This document shows positions 1 through 10,281 of a DNA stretch of 64,000 bases, piece by piece (position 1 is the stretch's first letter; every line of letters starts with the position of its first letter). Both the position numbers and the translations under genes were made by a program. Where the stretch lies: contig NW_027480564.1 of the NCBI RefSeq assembly GCF_051401765.1, positions 248,001-312,000 of the forward strand, read 5' to 3'. The notes beneath the pieces were generated by a model, which did not search any database, was not told the origin of the DNA, and was given only the letters and a program-made list of their open reading frames with translations. Source of the stretch: Calliopsis andreniformis (lineage: Eukaryota > Arthropoda > Insecta > Hymenoptera > Andrenidae).

Positions 1-1010
1 AGATTGAGGATTAAGGATTGAGGATTGGGGATTGAGGATGTAGGATTGGAGATTGATTATTGAGAATTGAAGATTGAGGATTGAGGATGGAGGATGAGGG
101 CTGAGGGTTGAGGATTGAGGTTTGAGTATTGAGTCCTGAGAATTCAGGATATTCTATTGAGTATTGAGAATTGAGGATTGATGGTTGAGTATTGAGGACT
201 GAGGATTGAGGCTTGAAGGTTGAGTATCGAAGATTCAGGATTGAGGTTTGGGAACTGAGGATTGAGGATTGAAGATTGAGTATTAGGGATTGAAGATTGA
301 GGATTGAGGATTGAGGATTGAGGATTGAGGATTGAGGATGATGTCTGAGGGTTGAGGTTTGAGGTTTGAGGACTGAGGACTGAGGATTAAAGACTGAGGG
401 TTGAGGATGAGGGCAGAGGGTCAGGGATTGAGGTTTGACGACTGAGGATTGAGGTATGAGGATTGAGAATTGCGGATTGATGATTGAGGATTGAAGATTG
501 AGGATTGGGTATTGAGGATAGAGGATTGAGGATGGAGGATGAGGGCTGAGGGTTGAGGATTGAGGTTTGAGTATTGAGTCCTGAGAATTCAGGATATTCT
601 ATTGAGTACTGAGAATTGAGGATCGATGGTTGAGTACTGAGGACTGAAGATTGAGGATTGAAGGCTGAGTATTGAGGATTCAGTATTGAGGTTTGAGGGC
701 TGAGGATTGAGGATTGAAGATTGAGTGTTGAGTATTGAAGGTTGAGGATTGAGGATTGAGGATTAAGGATTGAGGATGATGTCTGAGGGTTGAGGATTGA
801 GGTTTGAGGACTGAGGACTTAGGATTGAGGACTGAGGATTGAGGATGAGGGCTGAGGGTCGGGGATTGAGGTTTGACGACTGAGGACTGAGGATTGAGGA
901 TTGAGAATTCAGGATTGTTGATGGAGGATTGAAGATTGAGGATTGGGTATTGAGGGTTGAAGGGTGAGGATTGAGGATTGAGGATTGAGGATTGAGCATT
1001 GAGGGTTAAG

Positions 1011-1165
1011 GATCTAGGATTGGAGATTGATTATTGAGGATTGAAGATTGGGGATTGAGGATTGAGGATTGAGGATCTAGGATTGGAGATTGATTATTGA
1101 GGATTGAAGATTGGGGACTGAGGATTGAGGATTGAGGATCTAGGATTGGAGATTGAAGATTGGGG
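1011..1165. repeat. 63-bp sub-repeat (nine heptamers) marked by GATCTAGGATTGGAGATTGA
   Basis: GATCTAGGATTGGAGATTGA begins at 1011, 1074 and 1137, exactly 63 bases (nine heptamers) apart. The first two copies continue into TTATTGAGG and the third into AGATTGGGG. This short triple is an intermediate level between the heptamer and the 0.7-1 kb modules. The same triple or a near copy of it recurs across the window, for example beginning near 5170, 6491, 19828, 26290, 35478, 36788, 40513, 42450, 44243, 47470, 50689, 51750, 56370, 57014, 59116, 61727 and 63775. Some copies are degenerate, such as GATATAGG near 35540 and TAGCATTGG near 56500. Confidence 0.85.
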
Positions 1166-2374
1166 ATTGAGGATTGAGGGTTGAGGATTGAGGACGAGGA
1201 CTGACGGTTGAGGATTGAGGTTTGAGGATGAGGACTGAGGGTTGAGGATTGAGGTTTGAGAAATGAGGATTGAGGATTGAGGATTGAGGATTGAGGATTG
1301 AGGATTGAGGATTGTGTATCAAAGATTGAGTATTGATCACTGAGGATTGAGGATTGAGGATTGAGGGTTGATGATTGAATTTTGAGGATTGAAGATTGAG
1401 GATTGAGGATTGAGGATTGAGGATTGAGGATTGAGGATTGAGGATTGAGTGTTGGGGATTGAATATTGAGTACTGAGGATTGAAGATTGAGGATTGAGGA
1501 TTGATGATGGAGGATGAGGGCTGAGGGTTGAGGATTGAGGTTTGAGTATTGAACCCTGAGAATTCAGGATATTCTATTGAGTATTGAGAATTGAGGATTG
1601 ATGGTTGAGTACTGAGGACTGAGGATTGAGGATTGAAGGTTGAGTATTGAGGATTCAGAATTGAGGTTTGTGGGCTGAGGATTGAGGATTGAAGATTGAG
1701 TATTGAGGATTGAAGGTTGAGGATTGAGGATTGAGGATTAAGGATTGAGGATGATGTCTGAGGGTTGAGGATTGAGGTTTGAGGACTGAGGACTGAGGAT
1801 TGAGGGCTGAGGATTGAGGATGAGGGCTGAGGTTCGGGGATTGAGGTTTGACGACTGAGGACTGAGGATTGAGGATTGAGAATTCAGGATTGTTGATAGA
1901 GGATTGAAGGTTGAGGATTGGGTATTGAGGATTGAAGAATGAGGATTGAGGATTGAGGATTGAGGATTGAGGACTGAGGATTGAGGACTGAGGATTGAGG
2001 ATTGAGGATTGAGCATTGAGGATTGAAAATTGAAGACTGGGGATTGAGGATTGAAGATTGAGAATTAAGGATTGAAGATTGTGGATTGAGGATCTAGGAT
2101 TGGAGATTGATTATTGAGGATTGAAGATTGAGGATTGAGGATTGAGGATTGAGGATTGAGAATTGAGGATGAGGACTGAGGGTTGAGGGTTGAGGTTTGA
2201 GGAATGAGGATTGAGGGTTGAGGATTGAGGATTGAGGATTGAGGATTGAGGATTGAGGATTGAGGATTGGGGATTGAATATTGGGTCCTGAGGATTGAAG
2301 ATTGAGGATTGAGGATTGAGGATTGATGATGGAGGATGAGGGCTGAGGGTTGAGGATTGAGGTTTGAGTATTGA

Positions 2375-2392
2375 ATCCTGAGAATTCAGGAT
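2375..2392. repeat. Landmark hairpin with EcoRI site (type example of about 55-60 copies)
   Basis: ATCCTGA-GAAT-TCAGGAT is a perfect inverted repeat with 7-base arms and a 4-base loop, and it contains GAATTC. It is followed by ATTCTATTGAGTA. The heptamer register continues unbroken through it, so substitutions within units, rather than insertion of a reversed unit, can explain it. Family members differ just upstream: GAATCC, GAGTCC, GAACCC, GGGTCC or GAACCATG; only the GAATCC form keeps all seven pairs. Sites read directly (first G of GAATTC) include 140, 585, 1560, 2382, 3050, 3718, 10410, 12409, 14232, 15207, 23077, 25875, 26893, 30173, 31163, 33386, 36368, 38165, 41016, 42034, 43824, 48040, 51252, 55283, 58697, 61401 and 63356. 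They occur roughly once per higher-order module. Confidence 0.85.
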
Positions 2393-2524
2393 ATTCTATT
2401 GAGTATTGAGAATTGAGGATTGATGGTTGAGTACTGAGGACTGAGGATTGAGGATTGAAGGTTGAGTATTGAGGATTCAGAATTGAGGTTTGAGGGCTGA
2501 GGATTGCGGATTGAAGATTGAGTA

Positions 2525-4146
2525 TTGAGGATTGAAGGTTGAGGATTGAGGATTGAGGATTAAGGATTGAGGATGATGTCTGAGGGTTGAGGATTGAGGA
2601 TTGAGGATTGAGGATTGAGGATTGAAGATTGGATATTGAGGATTGAAGATTGAGGATCGAGGATTGAGGACTGAGGATTGAGGCTTGAAGGTTGAGTATT
2701 GAAGATTCAGGATTGAGGTTTGACGACTGAGGATTGAGGATTGAAGATTGAGTATTAGGGATTGAAGATTGAGGATTGAGGATTGAGGATTGAGGATTGA
2801 GGATGATGTCAGAGGTTTGAGGATTGAGGTTTGAGGACTGAGGACTGAGGATTGAAGACTGAGGGTTGAGGATGAGGGCAGAGTGTCAGGGATTGAGGTT
2901 TGACGACTGAGGATTGAGGTATGAGGATTGAGAATTGCAGATTGATGGTTGAGGATTGAAGATTGAGGATTGGGTATTGAGGATAGAGGATTGAGGATGG
3001 AGGATGAGGGCTGAGGGTTGAGGATTGAGGTTTGAGTATTGAGTCCTGAGAATTCAGGATATTCTATTGAGTACTGAGAATTGAGGATCGATGGTTGAGT
3101 ACTGAGGACTGAAGATTGAGGATTGAAGGTTGAGTATTGAGGATTCAGTATTGAGGTTTGAGGGCTGAGGATTGAGGATTGAAGATTGTGTATTGAGGAT
3201 TGAAGGTTGAGGATTGAGGATTGAGGATTAAGGATTGAGGATGATGTCTGAGGGTTGAGGATTGAGGATTGAGGATTGAGGATTGAGGATTGAAGATTGG
3301 ATATTGAGGATTGAAGATTGAGGATCGAGGATTGAGGACTGAGGATTGAGGCTTGAAGGTTGAGTATTGAAGATTCAGGATTGAGGTTTGACGACTGAGG
3401 ATTGAGGATTGAAGATTGAGTATTAGGGATTGAAGATTGAGGATTGAGGATTGAGGATTGAGGATTGAGGATGATGTCAGAGGTTTGAGGATTGAGGTTT
3501 GAGGACTGAGGACTGAGGATTGAAGACTGAGGGTTGAGGATGAGGGCAGAGGGTCAGGGATTGAGGTTTGACGACTGAGGATTGAGGTATGAGGATTGAG
3601 AATTGCAGATTGATGGTTGAGGATTGAAGATTGAGGATTGGGTATTGAGGATAGAGGATTGAGGATGGAGGATGAGGGCTGAGGGTTGAGGATTGAGGTT
3701 TGAGTATTGAGTCCTGAGAATTCAGGATATTCTATTGAGTACTGAGAATTGAGGATCGATGGTTGAGTACTGAGGACTGAAGATTGAGGATTGAAGGTTG
3801 AGTATTGAGGATTCAGTATTGAGGTTTGAGGGCTGAGGATTGAGGATTGAAGATTGTGTATTGAGGATTGAAGGTTGAGGATTGAGGATTGAGGATTAAG
3901 GATTGAGGATGATGTCTGAGGGTTGAGGATTGAGGATTGAGGATTGAGGATTGAGGATTGAAGATTGGATATTGAGGATTGAAGATTGAGGATCGAGGAT
4001 TGAGGACTGAGGATTGAGGCTTGAAGGTTGAGTATTGAAGATTCAGGATTGAGGTTTGACGACTGAGGATTGAGGATTGAAGATTGAGTATTAGGGATTG
4101 AAGATTGAGGATTGAGGATTGAGGATTGAGGATTGAGGATGATGTC
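2525..4146. repeat. 668-bp higher-order repeat, about 2.4 tandem copies
   Basis: The motif GGATGATGTC recurs at 2571, 3239 and 3907, exactly 668 bases apart, and the EcoRI landmark recurs at 2382, 3050 and 3718 with the same spacing. The third copy is partial and ends at the edge of the 5,480-bp unit. Copies 1 and 2 differ by very little; one visible change is AGTGTCAGG near 2884 against AGGGTCAGG near 3552. The length is explained by 92 heptamers plus four 6-base units: GATGTC twice, and TGAGGA before GAGGGC-type and TGGAGGA units. The left edge is uncertain because divergence rises gradually there. Confidence 0.85.
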
Positions 4147-7100
4147 TGAGGGTTGAGGAGAGAGGTTTGAGGACTGAGGACTGAGGATTGAAGACTGAGG
4201 GTTGAGGATGAGGGCAGAGGGTCAGGGATTGAGGTTTGACGACTGAGGATTGAGGATTGAGGATTGAGAATTGAGGATTGATGATTGAGGATTGAAGATT
4301 GAGGATTGGGTATTGAGGATTGAAGAATGAGGATTGAGGATTGAGGATTGAGGATTGAGGGTTGAGGATCTAGGATTGGAGATTGATTATTGAGGATTGA
4401 AGATTGGGGATTGAGGATTGAGGATTGAGGATCTAGGATTGGAGATTGATTAATGAGGATTGAAGATTGAGGATTGATGATTGAGGATTTAGAGTTGAGA
4501 ATTGAGGATGAGGTCTGAGGGTTGAGGATTGAGGTTTGAGAAATGAGGATTGAGGATTGAGGATTGAGGATTGAAGATTGAGTGTTGAGAATAGAGGTTT
4601 GAGGATTGAGGATTGAGGATTGAGAATTGAGGATGAGGACTGAGGGTTGAGAATTGAGGTTTGAGAAATGAGGATTGAGGATTGAGGATTGAGGATTGAG
4701 GGTTGAGGATCGATGATTGAGTATTGAAGATTGAGTATTGATCACTGAGGATTGAGGATTGAGGATTGAGGATTGAGGATTGAGGATTGAAGATTGAGGA
4801 TCGAGGATTGAGGACTGAGGATTGAGGCTTGAAGGTTGAGTATTGAAGATTCAGGATTGAGGTTTGAGGACTGAGCATTGAGGATTGAAGATTGAGTATT
4901 ATGGATTGAAGATTGAGGATTGAGGATTGAGGATTGAGGATTGAGGATGATGTCTGAGGGTTGAGGAGAGAGGTTTGAATACTGAGGACTGAGGATTGAA
5001 GACTGAGGGTTGAGGATGAGGGCAGAGGGTCAGGGATTGAGGTTTGACGACTGAGGATTGAGGATTGAGGATTGAGAATTGAGGATTGATGATTCAGGAT
5101 TGAAGATTGAGGATTGGGTATTGAGGATTGAAGAGTGAGGATTGAGGATTGAGGATTGAGGATTGAGGGTTGAGGATCTAGGATTGGAGATTCATTATTG
5201 AGGATTGAAGATTGGGGATTGAGGATTGAGGATTGAGGATCTAGGATTGGAGATTGATTATTGAGGATTGAAGATTGGGGATTGAGGATTGAGGATTGAG
5301 GATCTAGGATTGGAGATTGAAGATTGGGGATTGAGGATTGAGGGTTGAGGATTGCGGACGAGGACTGACGGTTGAGGATTGAGGTTTGAGGATTGAGGAT
5401 TGAGGATTGAGGACTGAGGCTTGAGGGTTGAGGATTGAGCATTGAGGATTGAAGATTGAGGACTGGCGATTGAGGATTGAAGATTGAGGATTAAGGATTG
5501 AGGATTGGGGATTGAGGATGTAGGATTGGAGATTGATTATTGAGAATTGAAGATTGAGGATTGAGGATGGAGGATGAGGGCTGAGGGTTGAGGATTGAGG
5601 TTTGAGTATTGAGTCCTGAGAATTCAGGATATTCTATTGAGTATTGAGAATTGAGGATTGATGGTTGAGTATTGAGGACTGAGGATTGAGGCTTGAAGGT
5701 TGAGTATCGAAGATTCAGGATTGAGGTTTGGGAACTGAGGATTGAGGATTGAAGATTGAGTATTAGGGATTGAAGATTGAGGATTGAGGATTGAGGATTG
5801 AGGATTGAGGATTGAGGATGATGTCTGAGGGTTGAGGTTTGAGGTTTGAGGACTGAGGACTGAGGATTAAAGACTGAGGGTTGAGGATGAGGGCAGAGGG
5901 TCAGGGATTGAGGTTTGACGACTGAGGATTGAGGTATGAGGATTGAGAATTGCGGATTGATGATTGAGGATTGAAGATTGAGGATTGGGTATTGAGGATA
6001 GAGGATTGAGGATGGAGGATGAGGGCTGAGGGTTGAGGATTGAGGTTTGAGTATTGAGTCCTGAGAATTCAGGATATTCTATTGAGTACTGAGAATTGAG
6101 GATCGATGGTTGAGTACTGAGGACTGAAGATTGAGGATTGAAGGCTGAGTATTGAGGATTCAGTATTGAGGTTTGAGGGCTGAGGATTGAGGATTGAAGA
6201 TTGAGTGTTGAGTATTGAAGGTTGAGGATTGAGGATTGAGGATTAAGGATTGAGGATGATGTCTGAGGGTTGAGGATTGAGGTTTGAGGACTGAGGACTT
6301 AGGATTGAGGACTGAGGATTGAGGATGAGGGCTGAGGGTCGGGGATTGAGGTTTGACGACTGAGGACTGAGGATTGAGGATTGAGAATTCAGGATTGTTG
6401 ATGGAGGATTGAAGATTGAGGATTGGGTATTGAGGGTTGAAGGGTGAGGATTGAGGATTGAGGATTGAGGATTGAGCATTGAGGGTTAAGGATCTAGGAT
6501 TGGAGATTGATTATTGAGGATTGAAGATTGGGGATTGAGGATTGAGGATTGAGGATCTAGGATTGGAGATTGATTATTGAGGATTGAAGATTGGGGACTG
6601 AGGATTGAGGATTGAGGATCTAGGATTGGAGATTGAAGATTGGGGATTGAGGATTGAGGGTTGAGGATTGAGGACGAGGACTGACGGTTGAGGATTGAGG
6701 TTTGAGGATGAGGACTGAGGGTTGAGGATTGAGGTTTGAGAAATGAGGATTGAGGATTGAGGATTGAGGATTGAGGATTGAGGATTGAGGATTGTGTATC
6801 AAAGATTGAGTATTGATCACTGAGGATTGAGGATTGAGGATTGAGGGTTGATGATTGAATTTTGAGGATTGAAGATTGAGGATTGAGGATTGAGGATTGA
6901 GGATTGAGGATTGAGGATTGAGGATTGAGTGTTGGGGATTGAATATTGAGTACTGAGGATTGAAGATTGAGGATTGAGGATTGATGATGGAGGATGAGGG
7001 CTGAGGGTTGAGGATTGAGGTTTGAGTATTGAACCCTGAGAATTCAGGATATTCTATTGAGTATTGAGAATTGAGGATTGATGGTTGAGTACTGAGGACT

Positions 7101-9626
7101 GAGGATTGAGGATTGAAGGTTGAGTATTGAGGATTCAGAATTGAGGTTTGTGGGCTGAGGATTGAGGATTGAAGATTGAGTATTGAGGATTGAAGGTTGA
7201 GGATTGAGGATTGAGGATTAAGGATTGAGGATGATGTCTGAGGGTTGAGGATTGAGGTTTGAGGACTGAGGACTGAGGATTGAGGGCTGAGGATTGAGGA
7301 TGAGGGCTGAGGTTCGGGGATTGAGGTTTGACGACTGAGGACTGAGGATTGAGGATTGAGAATTCAGGATTGTTGATAGAGGATTGAAGGTTGAGGATTG
7401 GGTATTGAGGATTGAAGAATGAGGATTGAGGATTGAGGATTGAGGATTGAGGACTGAGGATTGAGGACTGAGGATTGAGGATTGAGGATTGAGCATTGAG
7501 GATTGAAAATTGAAGACTGGGGATTGAGGATTGAAGATTGAGAATTAAGGATTGAAGATTGTGGATTGAGGATCTAGGATTGGAGATTGATTATTGAGGA
7601 TTGAAGATTGAGGATTGAGGATTGAGGATTGAGGATTGAGAATTGAGGATGAGGACTGAGGGTTGAGGATTGAGGTTTGAGGAATGAGGATTGAGGGTTG
7701 AGGATTGAGGATTGAGGATTGAGGATTGAGGATTGAGGATTGAGGATTGGGGATTGAATATTGGGACCTGAGGATTGAAGATTGAGGATTGAGGATTGAG
7801 GATTGATGATGGAGGATGAGGGCTGAGGGTTGAGGATTGAGGTTTGAGTATTGAATCCTGAGAATTCAGGATATTCTATTGAGTATTGAGAATTGAGGAT
7901 TGATGGTTGAGTACTGAGGACTGAGGATTGAGGATTGAAGGTTGAGTATTGAGGATTCAGAATTGAGGTTTGAGGGCTGAGGATTGCGGATTGAAGATTG
8001 AGTATTGAGGATTGAAGGTTGAGGATTGAGGATTGAGGATTAAGGATTGAGGATGATGTCTGAGGGTTGAGGATTGAGGATTGAGGATTGAGGATTGAGG
8101 ATTGAAGATTGGATATTGAGGATTGAAGATTGAGGATCGAGGATTGAGGACTGAGGATTGAGGCTTGAAGGTTGAGTATTGAAGATTCAGGATTGAGGTT
8201 TGACGACTGAGGATTGAGGATTGAAGATTGAGTATTAGGGATTGAAGATTGAGGATTGAGGATTGAGGATTGAGGATTGAGGATGATGTCAGAGGTTTGA
8301 GGATTGAGGTTTGAGGACTGAGGACTGAGGATTGAAGACTGAGGGTTGAGGATGAGGGCAGAGTGTCAGGGATTGAGGTTTGACGACTGAGGATTGAGGT
8401 ATGAGGATTGAGAATTGCAGATTGATGGTTGAGGATTGAAGATTGAGGATTGGGTATTGAGGATAGAGGATTGAGGATGGAGGATGAGGGCTGAGGGTTG
8501 AGGATTGAGGTTTGAGTATTGAGTCCTGAGAATTCAGGATATTCTATTGAGTACTGAGAATTGAGGATCGATGGTTGAGTACTGAGGACTGAAGATTGAG
8601 GATTGAAGGTTGAGTATTGAGGATTCAGTATTGAGGTTTGAGGGCTGAGGATTGAGGATTGAAGATTGTGTATTGAGGATTGAAGGTTGAGGATTGAGGA
8701 TTGAGGTTTAAGGATTGAGGATGATGTCTGAGGGTTGAGGATTGAGGATTGAGGATTGAGGATTGAGGATTGAAGATTGGATATTGAGGATTGAAGATTG
8801 AGGATCGAGGATTGAGGACTGAGGATTGAGGCTTGAAGGTTGAGTATTGAAGATTCAGGATTGAGGTTTGACGACTGAGGATTGAGGATTGAAGATTGAG
8901 TATTAGGGATTGAAGATTGAGGATTGAGGATTGAGGATTGAGGATTGAGGATGATGTCAGAGGTTTGAGGATTGAGGTTTGAGGACTGAGGACTGAGGAT
9001 TGAAGACTGAGGGTTGAGGATGAGGGCAGAGGGTCAGGGATTGAGGTTTGACGACTGAGGATTGAGGTATGAGGATTGAGAATTGCAGATTGATGGTTGA
9101 GGATTGAAGATTGAGGATTGGGTATTGAGGATAGAGGATTGAGGATGGAGGATGAGGGCTGAGGGTTGAGGATTGAGGTTTGAGTATTGAGTCCTGAGAA
9201 TTCAGGATATTCTATTGAGTACTGAGAATTGAGGATCGATGGTTGAGTACTGAGGACTGAAGATTGAGGATTGAAGGTTGAGTATTGAGGATTCAGTATT
9301 GAGGTTTGAGGGCTGAGGATTGAGGATTGAAGATTGTGTATTGAGGATTGAAGGTTGAGGATTGAGGATTGAGGATTAAGGATTGAGGATGATGTCTGAG
9401 GGTTGAGGATTGAGGATTGAGGATTGAGGATTGAGGATTGAAGATTGGATATTGAGGATTGAAGATTGAGGATCGAGGATTGAGGACTGAGGATTGAGGC
9501 TTGAAGGTTGAGTATTGAAGATTCAGGATTGAGGTTTGACGACTGAGGATTGAGGATTGAAGATTGAGTATTAGGGATTGAAGATTGAGGATTGAGGATT
9601 GAGGATTGAGGATTGAGGATGATGTC
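4147..9626. repeat. 5,480-bp segmental tandem duplication, copy 2
   Basis: This is the inferred complete second copy of the 5,480-bp unit. Bases 5481-9626 are seen directly to match 1-4146. Bases 4147-5480 are assigned by inference as the part whose partner lies upstream of the window. Landmark EcoRI sites recur at 5620, 6065, 7040, 7862, 8530 and 9198, each exactly 5,480 from its partner. The first part also matches a distant block near 34.4-38.2 kb. No gene is present; minus-strand open frames at 4489-5442 and 9293-10093 are the usual repeat translation. Confidence 0.85.
8005..9626. repeat. 668-bp higher-order repeat carried in second 5,480-bp copy
   Basis: This is the same 668-bp series as at 2525-4146, carried along by the 5,480-bp duplication. 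GGATGATGTC lies at 8051, 8719 and 9387. One base differs from the first set near 8707 (GAGGTTTAAGG against GAGGATTAAGG). Because both sets have the same partial third copy, the 668-bp amplification happened before the 5,480-bp duplication. Confidence 0.85.
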
Positions 9627-10281
9627 AGAGGTTTGAGGATTGAGGTTTGAGGACTGAGGACTGAGGATTGAAGACTGAGGGTTGAGGATGAGGGCAGAGG
9701 GTCAGGGATTGAGGTTTGACGACTGAGGATTGAGGTATGAGGATTGAGAATTGCGGATTGATGGTTGAGGATTGAAGATTGAGGATTGGGTATTGAGGAT
9801 TGAAGAATGGGGATTGAGGATTGAGGATTGAGGATTGAGGATTGAGGATCTAGGATTGGAGATCGATTATTGAGGATTGCAGATTCAGGATTGAGGACTG
9901 AGGATTGAGGATCTAGAATTGGAGACTGATTATTGAGGATTGAAGATTGAGGATTGATGATTGAGGATTGAGAATTGAGAATTGAGGATGAGGACTGAGG
10001 GTTGAGGATTGAGGTTTGAGAAATGAGGATTGAGGATTGAGGATTGAGGATTGAGGATTGAGGATTGTGTATTAAAGATTGAGTATTGATCACTGAGGAT
10101 TGAGGATTGAGGATTCAGGGTTGATGATTGAATATTGAGGATTGAAGATTGAGGATTGAGGATCGAGGATTGAGGATTGAGAATTGAGGATGAGGACTGA
10201 GGGTTGAGGATTGAGGTTTGAGGAATGAGGATTGAGGGTTGAGGATTGAGGATTGAGGATTGAGGATTGAGGATTGAGGAT
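9627..10281. repeat. Satellite block between the 5,480-bp and 2.5-kb duplications
   Basis: Only heptamer variants are present. The order includes GATGTCAGAGG, GAGGGCAGAGGGTCAGGG, the GATCGATTATTGAGG form of the 63-bp motif (GATCGATTAT at 9861) and GATGAGGACTGAGG. The block aligns with about 11650-12280 at an offset of about 2,006, falling to 1,999 by the next EcoRI landmark (10410 against 12409), a difference of one heptamer. No other feature is seen. Confidence 0.75.

Larger units (their letters stand above)
1..4146. repeat. 5,480-bp segmental tandem duplication, copy 1 (left part off window)
   Basis: Bases 1-4146 match 5481-9626 at a constant offset of 5,480. I saw only three single-base differences over this length, at 2189/7669, 2286/7766 and 3227/8707, so the copies are nearly identical. 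Similarity stops at 4146/9626, where GATGTCTGAGG in one copy meets GATGTCAGAGG in the other. For a simple tandem duplication, copy 1 would start about 1,333 bases before this window. The block contains landmark EcoRI sites (first G) at 140, 585, 1560, 2382, 3050 and 3718. It also contains a 63-bp sub-repeat near 1011 and a 668-bp sub-repeat from about 2525. Confidence 0.93.

Noticed and set aside
140..145. GAATTC landmark as a mobile-element attachment site or insertion scar
   Set aside because: The heptamer register runs through it unchanged and there is no inserted sequence or target duplication, so point changes within ordinary units explain it better.
3900..3916. GGATTA (bicoid/OTX-type core) in GATTAAGG units as regulatory sites
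   Set aside because: A six-base core is expected as a one-base variant of the heptamer GGATTG. There is no promoter, gene or other site context to support function.
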